From NCBI GenBank assembly GCA_946481095.1, contig CAMLML010000060.1:1-29774 (forward strand): a stretch of DNA of 29,774 bases. The letters run 5' to 3'. The position numbers and the translations under genes are program-made. The notes beneath the pieces were generated by a model, which saw nothing but the letters and a program-made list of their open reading frames with translations, had not been told where the DNA came from and searched no databases. Below are positions 16,895 to 26,293 of this stretch, piece by piece; position 1 is the stretch's first letter; every line of letters starts with the position of its first letter. Source of the stretch: an uncultured Cellvibrio sp. (GTDB lineage: Bacteria; Pseudomonadota; Gammaproteobacteria; Pseudomonadales; Cellvibrionaceae).

Positions 16895-17203
16895 CTACAA
16901 ACACTTTCCTTTTTCTTCAAGCCAATGCAGGGTATTTCCAGTAACGGCAATAGAGCCTGACACTATAGCGCTTAAGGGCACTAACAAAACAGCACCCATA
17001 ACCTCGTTGGCAAATTGCATCCTGCAACCATCATTTTCACATCGCATATTCTCAAACATTTTGACTTGCTCAGCTGTCAATTCATAGCGTTTGGTTTCAA
17101 TTTTACATTTTGCATCATATGCAACGACTTTTTTGGGTTTAATTATGCAGGATGATAAACAACAGCAAGCCAGCGCCAACATCAAGACATTCAACTTACT
17201 CAT
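16895..17203 (-). CDS. Small cysteine-rich putative lipoprotein
   Basis: A 102-aa protein of unknown family. The type II signal peptide ends in lipobox LSSC with the lipidated cysteine at position 19, after an unusual Cys13-Cys14-Cys15 run. The mature protein has four more cysteines (33, 55, 60, 101), enough for two disulfides, and a hydrophobic glycine/alanine stretch (about 67-90) that may be membrane-associated. AAGGAA upstream of the ATG is a good ribosome binding site. It lies 60 bp downstream of the DUF349 gene on the same strand and could be the last gene of that unit. I cannot propose a function. Confidence 0.75.
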   Translation of the reverse strand: MSKLNVLMLALACCCLSSCIIKPKKVVAYDAKCKIETKRYELTAEQVKMFENMRCENDGCRMQFANEVMGAVLLVPLSAIVSGSIAVTGNTLHWLEEKGKCL

Positions 17204-17263
17204 GACAACATTCCTTAATTAATGCACGAACCTGATTGACCCGGCTTTTACTATTGAGTTCAA

Positions 17264-19795
17264 TTAGCTTAAAAAACGCTGTAGTAACTGATCGTAATTT
17301 TCAACCAGGGCTGGTGTTGCAAACCACTCCAGTTGCAGATCACTGAATTGGGCATCGCGCTTACCCAAGCCTTGCTGCATTTGTTGAACCTGGTAACGCA
17401 TACGCGCCGGTTTTTCATCTTCGGGCGATTCACGTCCTGCCAAAATATCGGCTCGCAATACCAATTCACGTAATTTTTTACTGGATAATTCAACATCGGC
17501 TGCCGTCAGATTTTTAGCTGTCGCCAAACGAGCTTGCAAAGCTGACAGAATTGCTTTTGGCCAATCAGTATTGGCTGCAATCAAACCGGAAATGGATTCA
17601 AACGCCTGCTCACTGGCACTGCCTGAAACAACAGATAACTCAAAATTACACAATTCTTTGGCTGCAGAATAAATCACTTGCCATCGATTTTTTTCAGCTT
17701 GTTGTTTATGCTGACGAATCTTGTCATTCACCGCTTGCACTGCATTCTGCAAAGACTGTTGCAAATTCTTTGCTTGATCTCGCGGCAAATCCAAAGCTGA
17801 AAAATTTTGTTGGGTAGTTTCCATTTGGGTTTTAACAACCGCCAAATCGGTGAAATCCTGTTTGGACAAATCGCACATCACTTCAATTAATTGCCTGGCT
17901 TGATTCAGTATGGCTTGACGTTCAGCTTGGACAGCATTGGCTTCTTCCTGGCGACGCGCAAATACTGCATCACAGGTTTGACGAAATTCACTCCATAAAG
18001 ATTGGTCTTCTTTAAACCAGGTTTTACCGATATTTTTCCAGTTAGCTTGCAGCTGTTTTACTGTATCACAAGCAACGCGGGTATCCGTGTGCGTAAGTAA
18101 TTGTTTTGCCTGCTCGATCAAAGATTGTTTTTGTTGTTTGTTGGCGTCATAAGCACTGGACATTTTGTTAAACAAATTTTCCATTAAAACTTCAAATTCT
18201 TTTTGTAATTCATTGCCAGCTTTACGCGGCACAGGCCAATAGGTTTGCCATTCCTGACGTGCTGTTTTCAATGTTTGCTCTACATCTTTCCAAACCGCAT
18301 TCGTCCAATCGTAAGCCTGTAAATAAGTTTGTAATTGCGCAACCATTTCGCGGCGTTTTTGCAAATGCAATTCACGCTCGGCAGCCTGTTTCTCAAAATA
18401 TTCCTTGCATGGTGCATAGGCCTGTTGTGATGCCTGCTGGAATTCATTCCACAACTGATCATCCTGTTGCTGACCACCTTTACTGACTTCTTTCCATGAA
18501 TCTTGCAAATCATGAATTTTGCTGGCTTTGTCGGCAGCCGCCATAGTCGAGCCAACCAGGGCTTGCATTTGTGCAATCAAAGCCTCTTTTTTGGGTGTCA
18601 CAGCAAACTCATGCCAATCGCCCAGCTTGAATAATTCTTGTTCAAATTCATCCATTTTATTTTTTAATCCTTTTGGCAACTCAGGAAATTTTTCCAGTTT
18701 GCCCATTAATTCTTTTTGAATAGCTCTGGCTTTTCGCACAAAACCTTGATCCGCAGACCACAAACCTTTACGCAACAATTCATTAACTTCACGAATGGCA
18801 TCTTTAGCAGCTTGTTCTGATTGTTTGCGTTGATTTGAAAACTCGATAAATTCCTGATTGATACTATCAAGCACACCGACAACCTGGTCGCCAAAATCAT
18901 TTGCCGATTTAAGCAATGTATTGAACTTATGTTGTGCTGCACGTTGCAGATCACCTGATTCACCGGATTTTATTTGCAATAAAAGACTTTGTGCACTACC
19001 TGAAGTTTTAAGTTGATCCAGCAGATTAAGCAATTGTTGCTTGCGCTGCTCGAAAGATTTAACCAAATATTCGAGCGGCAAATTGCGAACCATTGCCAAT
19101 CGCATAGCATTACTTAACTCCTGAATTTTGGCCTCATATTCAAGGAATAAATCATGAGTCCACTCCGGAACAACCAAAGCCTGGGCTGCGATTTTTTTAA
19201 GATCTTCAACACTGGCTTCTGCCAAAGTAACAGCCTGCGCATCCAGCAGTTCTTTTTCTTCATCTTCGGCAATCGCTTGCGCTTTTGCCTGAATTTTTGC
19301 TTCACAAACTGCAAGCGCTTTTTCATAAACGAGACGAGTGGAATCACTGACTGATTTAACCTGTTGCCACTCCTGTTGCAACACGGATAATTTAGCTTTA
19401 AACATCACGTCAGCATCAAGGTGCGAATGTTTTTCCATTTTTTCACTGATGCGTTTGGCAAACTGTTCCATTTCTGCCTGCTGTTGATCAACGGCCTTAA
19501 ATGCATCCAATTTTGTTTTTACAATTTTGAAAACATTCTTATCTTTTTGTTTTGCAACTTTTGATAAAGATTCCAAAATTTCGCGCGATTGAATTTTTTC
19601 AGCAGCGGCTTGCCGCACTTGCGTAGTGGCACCATCGCTGGCTAATTTTAATAAAGTCAGTTCATCACCCGCCTGATTGACTTCATCCAATGTAATCACA
19701 GGCTTTGGGGGTTTAACCGGCACGACTACCGGAGCAGCTTCCTTGAGAATTTGCGGTTTGTTTTTTTTACCGAAAAGCGATGACAGTATTTTCAT
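17264..19795 (-). CDS. DUF349 domain coiled-coil protein
   Basis: An 843-aa, Gln/Lys/Glu-rich, mostly helical cytoplasmic protein with no signal peptide or membrane segment. DUF349-like repeats are visible: around 430-475 (SWKEVSKGG, LWNEFQQASQQAY), 512-550 (EWQTYWPVPRKAGNELQKEF) and 583-620 (NWKNIGKTWFKEDQSLWSEF, CDAVFARR), each with the W-x-x-hydrophobic plus F-x-x-hydrophobic pattern of the family. The first 100 residues have a basic N-terminus and a Pro/Val linker. Gammaproteobacterial members are usually 800-950 aa and have no established biochemical role. The start is only 5 bp after the stop of the upstream dehydrogenase gene, so the two are surely co-transcribed. Confidence 0.88.
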   Translation of the reverse strand: MKILSSLFGKKNKPQILKEAAPVVVPVKPPKPVITLDEVNQAGDELTLLKLASDGATTQVRQAAAEKIQSREILESLSKVAKQKDKNVFKIVKTKLDAFKAVDQQQAEMEQFAKRISEKMEKHSHLDADVMFKAKLSVLQQEWQQVKSVSDSTRLVYEKALAVCEAKIQAKAQAIAEDEEKELLDAQAVTLAEASVEDLKKIAAQALVVPEWTHDLFLEYEAKIQELSNAMRLAMVRNLPLEYLVKSFEQRKQQLLNLLDQLKTSGSAQSLLLQIKSGESGDLQRAAQHKFNTLLKSANDFGDQVVGVLDSINQEFIEFSNQRKQSEQAAKDAIREVNELLRKGLWSADQGFVRKARAIQKELMGKLEKFPELPKGLKNKMDEFEQELFKLGDWHEFAVTPKKEALIAQMQALVGSTMAAADKASKIHDLQDSWKEVSKGGQQQDDQLWNEFQQASQQAYAPCKEYFEKQAAERELHLQKRREMVAQLQTYLQAYDWTNAVWKDVEQTLKTARQEWQTYWPVPRKAGNELQKEFEVLMENLFNKMSSAYDANKQQKQSLIEQAKQLLTHTDTRVACDTVKQLQANWKNIGKTWFKEDQSLWSEFRQTCDAVFARRQEEANAVQAERQAILNQARQLIEVMCDLSKQDFTDLAVVKTQMETTQQNFSALDLPRDQAKNLQQSLQNAVQAVNDKIRQHKQQAEKNRWQVIYSAAKELCNFELSVVSGSASEQAFESISGLIAANTDWPKAILSALQARLATAKNLTAADVELSSKKLRELVLRADILAGRESPEDEKPARMRYQVQQMQQGLGKRDAQFSDLQLEWFATPALVENYDQLLQRFLS

Positions 19796-19800
19796 AATCT

Positions 19801-22800
19801 TTATTCACTGATCTGTTGTAATAAAATTTGAAGTGGATGGGGTAATTCCCGGTTTTCTATACGTTTAACCTGGCTGCGACAGGAATAACCTGTTGCCATA
19901 AATCGACCGGCAGGTTTAGCGGCCATAATTTTTTGCCAGGACATTGTATAAAGTGATTTTGAAGTTTCAAGATTTTCTGTTTCATGACCAAAGGTACCTG
20001 ACATGCCGCAACAGCCAGCCTCTATCACGGACAATTTTTGTCCAACATAACCAAAAACCTGTTGCCACTCTTTTGTTGAATTCACCACATAGGTTTTTTC
20101 TGTGCAATGAGCCAACAAAAAGAATTCTTTTGGATCTGCCAATTGTATTGGATTAGCCGATTTTATTTGCTGTTGTAAGTGCAAACTGTGTTTGACTAAC
20201 CATTCCTGAATTAACATCACTTTTGGTGCCACATCGCCCAGTATTTTTTTATACTCGGCACGATAGGTTAATGTCATCGCGGGATCAACACCTACCAAGG
20301 GAATCCCTGCACTCGCCAAACCATTCAGATAAGTCGCATTGGCGTCAGCTGTTTGATTAAACCTGTGCAAAAAGCCATGTACATGTAAAGCCTTGCCATT
20401 AGGTTTGAAAGGCGCAAGCAATGGGACAAAATTCATTTTTTTCAGAAACGTTAAAATATCCACCACTACTTTTGTTTCGAAATAACTGGTAAAAGCGTCC
20501 TGAACTACAATAACGGCACGTGATTTTTCATCTTCGGAAAGTTTGGCAATTACTTCCAACGTGGCATAGGGAATAGATAATTTTTTTGCAGCCTGCTGTA
20601 AATTGATGCCGGTTAACAAGGGGCTATCAACCATGCCCACGTAACGCGCCATGATTTTTTTTACCCATTGCGGCTTCATCATGACATTATAAAGCCAGGG
20701 TGCTTTAGCCAACCAGGGTAAAAGCATTTCCAAACCGCCGACAAAATAATCTTTTATTGGTCGCAGATAACGTCCGTAATAAAGTTCGAGAAATTTTGCA
20801 CGAAAATCAGGTACGTCTACTTTAATCGGGCATTGCCCTACACAGGATTTACAAGCGAGACACGCTTGCATGGATCGATTCACTTCGTGGGAAAAATCAT
20901 ATTCTCCACGACGTTTGTTAACGGTGTTAATAATCCGGCGCGGTAAACCTGAAATAAACGAAGATTCCCTGATTTTTTGTGACACCTTGAGCGGATCAAC
21001 ACCACGATCACTTAATTGTTTTAACCATTCACGCATTAACGATGCACGCCCCTTGGGTGAATGCGTGCGCTCACGTGTTGCCTTCCAGGATGGGCACATT
21101 GCGTCGTTGGGATTCCAGTTGTAGCAAAGCCCATTACCATTGCAATGCACAGCCTCCTGATAATTTTCCCAGACTTGTACCGGAATTGTTCGATCCATTT
21201 GCCCACGCGTAGCTACTTGATCAATTTTTAATAAAGGAATATCGGCAGCAGGTGTGGCAATTTTCCCGGGATTTAATTGATTGCGCGGATCAAATACAGA
21301 TTTGATTTTTTGAATTTGCGGATACAACTCACCAAAAAATGCCGGAGCATATTCCGAACGCACACCTTTGCCGTGTTCACCCCATAACAATCCATTATAT
21401 TTTTGTGTCAGTGCAACCACTCTATCAGTAATAATGCGCACCATTTTTTCTTGTTCAGGGTCTTTCATATTTAACGCAGGGCGAACGTGTAACACCCCCG
21501 CATCCACATGACCGAACATGCCATAGGTGAGTTTATATTCATCCAGGACTTGTCGAAATTCCACAATAAAATCGGCGAGATTTTCCGGTGGTACTGCCGT
21601 ATCTTCGACAAAAGGCACCGGGCGAATTTCGCCCTCAACGTTGCCTAATAGACCGACTGCTTTTTTACGCATGCCCCAAATTTTATTGACAGCATCGCTA
21701 CCCCAGGCAATTGAATAATTGATGCGACCGTTTACAGCAGGTTGATCTAATAAATCTGTTAGCAGTTTGATCTCAGCGCGCAGAGTTTCATTGTCATCCG
21801 CCGTGTACTCAACCAAATTGATTCCCTGAATTTTTTCACCTGAGGCAGGTGCCGGAAAAAATTCAGCAACACTGTGCCAAACACTATCATTCATCGCCAG
21901 ATTCAATACTTTTGAATCAACCGTTTCGATGGAAGTCGGATTGGCCTTCATTAACTCGGTTGCATCGCGCAGTGCCGCGTTAAAATCACGATAATTCACG
22001 CTGATCAACGCACTGACTTTCGGAATAGACAACAAATTGATTTTGGCTTCAGTAATAAAACCCAGGGTACCTTCGCTGCCACACAAGATATTATTCAGAT
22101 TAAAACGATTTTGTTCGTCGCGAATATGCGCTAAATCGTAACCCGTCAAACAGCGATTTAATTTTGGAAATTTCGCCTGAATTAAATCTTTGTGTTGTTT
22201 TTGAATGGAATCAATTTCGCGATGGATTTTGCCGATTAAATTATCCTGCGATTGAATCTCTGTGAGCATCTCATCAGATATGGAATGTGATATCCATTCA
22301 CTGCCATCCAATAAAACGGTTTTTAATTCGAGAACATGATCGCGCGTTTTGCCGTAACGACAAGAACCTTGCCCGGAGGCATCAGTATTAATCATGCCGC
22401 CAATCGTGGCCCGATTGCTGGTTGAAAGTTCCGGCGCAAAAAAAAGTCCGTGAGGTTTAATCGCTGCGTTGAGTTGATCTTTAACAACACCGCACTGTAC
22501 ACGTGCCCACTTTTCTTCAGTGTTGATTTCCAGAATTTTGTTCATATGTTTGGAGGTGTCCACCACCAAACCATCGGTTAGCGATTGCCCGTTAGTACCG
22601 GTTCCGCCACCGCGTGCGCTCAACACAATGGATTGAAATTCAACTTCCTGACTCAGACGCACCAGAATTTGCAGGTCGTCCGTATCACGCGGATACAACA
22701 CACCCTGGGGCAATACTTGATAAATAGAGTTGTCAGTCGCCAACACGGTTCGGTTGGCATAGTCAGGGCTAACATCCCCCTTAAATCCACGCCCGGGCAA

Positions 22801-22863
22801 GGTTTGCATAAAACGCAAATACAGGGTCTGGATGGGTGAAGTATGGTTTATGGCAGGAATCAT
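19801..22863 (-). CDS. ydiJ: YdiJ-type FAD and Fe-S dehydrogenase (D-2-hydroxyacid type)
   Basis: A 1020-aa protein collinear with E. coli YdiJ (about 1018 aa), reported for some species to oxidise D-2-hydroxyglutarate; D-lactate-type substrates are an alternative. An FAD-binding PCMH/VAO domain comes first (about 50-280; RGGGTGTNGQ at 84-93, PELSTSNRATIGGMINTDASG at 144-164), then the FAD-oxidase C-terminal domain (about 280-540) with GHVDAGVLHVRPALN (451-465) and EHGKGVRSE. The Fe-S part has Cys574/580/590 and a classical 4Fe-4S motif at Cys668, 671, 674 and 678 (CLACKSCVGQCP), and a C-terminal CCG-type domain with CCGMSGTFGHE. Electrons probably pass to the quinone pool or another acceptor. 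First gene of a two-gene unit with the DUF349 gene and divergent from a TonB receptor. Confidence 0.93.
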   Translation of the reverse strand: MIPAINHTSPIQTLYLRFMQTLPGRGFKGDVSPDYANRTVLATDNSIYQVLPQGVLYPRDTDDLQILVRLSQEVEFQSIVLSARGGGTGTNGQSLTDGLVVDTSKHMNKILEINTEEKWARVQCGVVKDQLNAAIKPHGLFFAPELSTSNRATIGGMINTDASGQGSCRYGKTRDHVLELKTVLLDGSEWISHSISDEMLTEIQSQDNLIGKIHREIDSIQKQHKDLIQAKFPKLNRCLTGYDLAHIRDEQNRFNLNNILCGSEGTLGFITEAKINLLSIPKVSALISVNYRDFNAALRDATELMKANPTSIETVDSKVLNLAMNDSVWHSVAEFFPAPASGEKIQGINLVEYTADDNETLRAEIKLLTDLLDQPAVNGRINYSIAWGSDAVNKIWGMRKKAVGLLGNVEGEIRPVPFVEDTAVPPENLADFIVEFRQVLDEYKLTYGMFGHVDAGVLHVRPALNMKDPEQEKMVRIITDRVVALTQKYNGLLWGEHGKGVRSEYAPAFFGELYPQIQKIKSVFDPRNQLNPGKIATPAADIPLLKIDQVATRGQMDRTIPVQVWENYQEAVHCNGNGLCYNWNPNDAMCPSWKATRERTHSPKGRASLMREWLKQLSDRGVDPLKVSQKIRESSFISGLPRRIINTVNKRRGEYDFSHEVNRSMQACLACKSCVGQCPIKVDVPDFRAKFLELYYGRYLRPIKDYFVGGLEMLLPWLAKAPWLYNVMMKPQWVKKIMARYVGMVDSPLLTGINLQQAAKKLSIPYATLEVIAKLSEDEKSRAVIVVQDAFTSYFETKVVVDILTFLKKMNFVPLLAPFKPNGKALHVHGFLHRFNQTADANATYLNGLASAGIPLVGVDPAMTLTYRAEYKKILGDVAPKVMLIQEWLVKHSLHLQQQIKSANPIQLADPKEFFLLAHCTEKTYVVNSTKEWQQVFGYVGQKLSVIEAGCCGMSGTFGHETENLETSKSLYTMSWQKIMAAKPAGRFMATGYSCRSQVKRIENRELPHPLQILLQQISE

Positions 22864-22933
22864 CGGCTATTAACATCGCATCTGGCAGGGACTGGCATTC
22901 TACCGATTAGTACCGACTCAAACCATCTGCTGC

Positions 22934-22966
22934 TTTTTAGGATCGCTATCAATGGATAGCCAAAAA
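22934..22966. repeat. Hairpin in the ydiJ/receptor divergent region
   Basis: GCTATC (22945-22950), loop AATG, GATAGC (22955-22960), flanked by TTTTT at 22934-22938 and AAAAA at 22962-22966. It lies 70-100 bp upstream of ydiJ. It could be a leader structure of ydiJ or a regulator site; unassigned. Confidence 0.3.
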
Positions 22967-22992
22967 GAATGGAGCCTTCGAATGATTCCTGC

Positions 22993-23021
22993 TTGACGTG
23001 CCAATGCACAAGCAATAGCAT
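22993..23021 (+). promoter_or_regulatory. Candidate promoter of the 976-aa TonB receptor
   Basis: TTGACG (22993-22998) and TAGCAT (23016-23021) are separated by 17 bp, a fair sigma-70 pair (five and four matches to consensus). It predicts a start of transcription near 23028, at the left edge of the 26-bp palindrome, which would place a bound repressor over the start site. Confidence 0.4.
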
Positions 23022-23026
23022 CCTAT

Positions 23027-23052
23027 AAGTACACATGTATACAAGTGTACTT
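23027..23052. promoter_or_regulatory. 26-bp palindromic operator, GntR/FadR-like
   Basis: A near-perfect dyad: the half AAGTACACATGTA is mirrored with a single mismatch (12 of 13 symmetric pairs). The centre TGTATACA is of the type bound by several FCD-domain GntR regulators. It lies about 90 bp upstream of the TonB receptor ATG, just after the candidate promoter. The GntR/FCD gene found directly after this receptor is the obvious candidate to bind it. No other full copy was seen in the window. Confidence 0.65.
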
Positions 23053-23141
23053 GGGTACCGATATGCATAACACAAGTCATTTGCAGGCAGTTAAAACTAC
23101 TCGCAAATGCCAAGAATAAATAATCAGCACAGGACTTTTAT

Positions 23142-26072
23142 ATGAATCCAACGTACACCCCTCTATTTAAAATTAGTTTACTAAGCCTCGCCGTGGCTTC
23201 TTCAATGGTTTATGCACAAGACGACCTTGCAGAGGAAGAAATTGTTGTCACTGGCTATAAAGGCAGCTTGCAAAGTGCCACCAACGCAAAACGTGAATCG
23301 ACTGCTTTGGTTGAATCAGTATTTGCTGAAGACATTGGTAAGTTTGCTGATACCAACATTGCTGAAGCCATCAACCGCATGCCCGGTATTCAGATCAGCC
23401 GCGACGTGTTTGGTGATGGCACCAACGTCTCGATTCGTGGTTTGGGTACCAGCTTTACGAAGGTCACCTTGAACGGATCACAAATTGCGGTGGCCTCAGC
23501 CGGTAGTGTTGACTCGCAAAACCAAAACCGTGAAATCGACCTGAACCTCTTCCCGACTGAACTCTTCACTCGTTTTGATGTGCAGAAGACACCAACAGCA
23601 GGTCAACTGGAAGGTGGCGCGGCGGGTGTGGTGAATATCCGTAACGCTCGCCCGTTTGATAACAACGAAGGCGGCTTCAACTCAGCCGTTAACGTTCAGG
23701 GCATTTATACCGAAGTCAACAAAGAGACCAGCCCGAAACTCTCTGCTCTGGCAAGCTGGACCAATGACACCTTCGGTGTACTGGGTGGTGTAGCACTTTA
23801 CAATCGCCAACTGACCACTGAAGGTTTTGAAACTATTGGTTGGACCAATATCAACACATCTCACAGAATTTGTGGCACCACTCCAACCGGTACCCAAACC
23901 CAGGCAACCACCGGTGGATGTAACCCATCTGGCGGCAATAACTGGAATATCGCTGGTTTGGTTCAGGACGCCAACAGCCCTAACTTTGGTTACGGCGTAG
24001 TGCCAGCGGGTGCAGGTGCGGGTTTGACTGCGGGCACTATCATCGACCAAGCCTTTTTGCTGAATAACAACCCCGGCTTAAACATCACCCAGATCTCCGA
24101 AGCCTTGATTCCCCGTTTGGGTCGCCCGGCTTATATGGATGGTGAACAGGATCGCGTGTCGGGTCTGGTGTCCTTTGAATATCGCCCCAGCGACAGCATG
24201 CAATTTTATTTGGATGTGATCGCGACTGATCAAACCAAAGACTTCAATCGTCTGGACATGAACTTTGTGGGTCGCTTCGGTAACGCCATTCCATTGAACA
24301 TGGTATTGGATAGTGACAACGTAGTGCGTTCAGCTACTTTTGCTAACGCCCAATTCTTCCTGGAAGCTCGCCCTTACACTGAAGATCTGGATTTTTACAA
24401 CGTTAACCCAGGCGCACATTTTGAATTCGGCGATTACCACACAGTCGATGTTCAATTGAATTCCAGCCGCAGCGATTGGCGTCGTGAAGCACCAACAATA
24501 CTGATCAACACACCAATAACCGCCGTCAATTACACCAATAACGGTGATGTACCCAAGTTTGAAACCACATTGAATCTGAATGATCCCAATGCAGGTTGGA
24601 CCTGGGCGGGTGGTCGTGTGAACATCCAAAACGAAGAACGTGAAACTGAAACCGACGGATTCCATCTGGATTACCGTTTTGGTGATGACACCAACAACAT
24701 CAAAGTCGGTGTTGCCAGTGACACAATAAAGCGTGCAATTCGGGGTTACGACAACTCGGGTCGCTGGGAAGACGTCGTGTGTCGTAATGGTCTGGATGCC
24801 GACGGCAATTCGCCCACAACCGGACGCGCTGCTTGTAACGGTTTGAATCCAAACTCTGCTGTTCCGCAAAGCGAGCTGGCGTCTTATCTGAAACCAGGCC
24901 CTTATGGTTTCATTGATGTTGACTACAAGAGTTTCTTTGCTGCCACCGACTATTACAACCTTTCCAAAAATGCCCCCGAAGGTAACGGTGCCGCAACGGG
25001 GGCCAGCACCGGTATAGTGGATGAAGATACTCAAGGCATTTATTTGGAGTTCAACACAACCACTGAAATTGCCGACCGGGAAATGCGTTTCAACCTGGGT
25101 GGCCGTTACGCTGAAACCGATCAGCTAATTTCTGGCCCGGTGACTATTGGTGGTATTCGCCGTTATCAGGAATTGGAATCAAAATATGATGTATTCCTGC
25201 CATCATTGAACACTACATTGAACCTTACTGATGATGTCAAACTTCGCTTCTCGGCTTCACGGTCCATGACTCGTCCCAACCCAAGTGCGATGCTTCCTGC
25301 AACCAGTTTCGGTGATCCATCTGCACAAACCGCTTCGCAAGGTAACCCAAACCTGTCCCCCTATCTTTCAACCAACGTTGATATTGGTGGTGAATGGTAT
25401 ACCGGTGATGAAGGTTACATAGGTTTGACCCTGTTTGATAAACAAATGACAGGCTTCACTGTAACAGGCACCAACACCATTCCATTTCTGGATTTGGGAG
25501 TTCCTTATGCAGATCTGAGCGATCTTCAAAGAGGTGCCATTGACAGTCGTGGCGGGCCCAACATTGCAACAGTGACCGTTAACCAACAGGTAAATGCGCC
25601 AGGAAATCTGGAAATTGAAGGGGCTGAAATCACTTGGGTACAACCTTTGGACATGGTATTCCAGGGTTTGGGCTTCAATGCCAACTACACCAAGATCTAC
25701 CAAAGAGGTGAAGGCACAGGAGCACCCGCTCAAGCGATAGGTGTATCACCTGAAACGTATAACATCACCACTTACTGGGAAAATTATGGCGCTTCATTAC
25801 GCTTAACTTATGTCTGGAATGATGAGCAATATATTTCTGGCCCAGGTCAAAATGGCATTCCATTTGCGCAATTGAAAGCCGATGCTCGTGGACAGCTGGA
25901 TCTTTCTGCCAGTTATGGCTTTGAAAAAATGATGGGAGAGCCACAAATCAGCTTGAATATTTCCAACTTAACCGGTGAGCCACTGAGAACTACTTTTGAG
26001 TACGACTCAGCAACCTTCACTTACTATGACCCGGGTATGATTATCACTTTGGGTTTACGCGCTTCATTCTAA
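23142..26072 (+). CDS. TonB-dependent receptor, Xanthomonas/Caulobacter type
   Basis: A 976-aa outer-membrane receptor. Signal peptide 1-25 (cleavage VYA-QDD), TonB box-like EEIVVTG at 32-38, plug domain (about 50-170) with DIGKFADTNIAEAINRMPGIQISR, VSIRGLGTSFTKVTLNG and the FDVQKTPTAGQLEGGAAGVVNI motif, then a long barrel ending LGLRASF with the C-terminal Phe. This architecture fits the large TonB-dependent receptors of aquatic and plant-associated bacteria that often import sugars or oligosaccharides. AGGA 7 nt upstream fits the start. Base composition is visibly less AT-rich than in neighbours, with codon use suggesting high expression. It is probably controlled through the upstream palindrome by the GntR gene that follows; a good terminator separates the two, so they are not simply co-transcribed. 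Substrate unknown. Confidence 0.93.
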   Translation: MNPTYTPLFKISLLSLAVASSMVYAQDDLAEEEIVVTGYKGSLQSATNAKRESTALVESVFAEDIGKFADTNIAEAINRMPGIQISRDVFGDGTNVSIRGLGTSFTKVTLNGSQIAVASAGSVDSQNQNREIDLNLFPTELFTRFDVQKTPTAGQLEGGAAGVVNIRNARPFDNNEGGFNSAVNVQGIYTEVNKETSPKLSALASWTNDTFGVLGGVALYNRQLTTEGFETIGWTNINTSHRICGTTPTGTQTQATTGGCNPSGGNNWNIAGLVQDANSPNFGYGVVPAGAGAGLTAGTIIDQAFLLNNNPGLNITQISEALIPRLGRPAYMDGEQDRVSGLVSFEYRPSDSMQFYLDVIATDQTKDFNRLDMNFVGRFGNAIPLNMVLDSDNVVRSATFANAQFFLEARPYTEDLDFYNVNPGAHFEFGDYHTVDVQLNSSRSDWRREAPTILINTPITAVNYTNNGDVPKFETTLNLNDPNAGWTWAGGRVNIQNEERETETDGFHLDYRFGDDTNNIKVGVASDTIKRAIRGYDNSGRWEDVVCRNGLDADGNSPTTGRAACNGLNPNSAVPQSELASYLKPGPYGFIDVDYKSFFAATDYYNLSKNAPEGNGAATGASTGIVDEDTQGIYLEFNTTTEIADREMRFNLGGRYAETDQLISGPVTIGGIRRYQELESKYDVFLPSLNTTLNLTDDVKLRFSASRSMTRPNPSAMLPATSFGDPSAQTASQGNPNLSPYLSTNVDIGGEWYTGDEGYIGLTLFDKQMTGFTVTGTNTIPFLDLGVPYADLSDLQRGAIDSRGGPNIATVTVNQQVNAPGNLEIEGAEITWVQPLDMVFQGLGFNANYTKIYQRGEGTGAPAQAIGVSPETYNITTYWENYGASLRLTYVWNDEQYISGPGQNGIPFAQLKADARGQLDLSASYGFEKMMGEPQISLNISNLTGEPLRTTFEYDSATFTYYDPGMIITLGLRASF

Positions 26073-26092
26073 TGTCAGAGCTCCACCCTTTC

Positions 26093-26118
26093 AGCCCGCC
26101 TAAAAAGCGGGTTTTTTC
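26093..26118 (+). terminator. Rho-independent terminator of the 976-aa receptor gene
   Basis: CCCGC (26095-26099) and GCGGG (26107-26111), extended by A-T and G-T pairs, with a 7-base loop and six T after the stem. It starts about 20 bp after the receptor stop. Confidence 0.85.
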
Positions 26119-26293
26119 TTTGTATTTCTTCAAGTAGGCAAAACAATGCGCCATTACTGTACTTAACACAACTGATTGAATGCATCACACACAAAAGTTA
26201 AACCTGATAAAAATTTACGATACTATAGCCGCAGCCACAAGCTACAACCATGCATTGAAAGAACTTGAGCGGAGCTTCTCCCAAGGAATACAC

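Noticed and set aside
24330..25034. 234-codon minus-strand open frame inside the large TonB receptor gene
   Set aside because: It is antisense to a clearly conserved receptor barrel, has Val/Thr/Ile-rich composition expected of a mirrored coding frame, and no recognisable domain or ribosome binding site.
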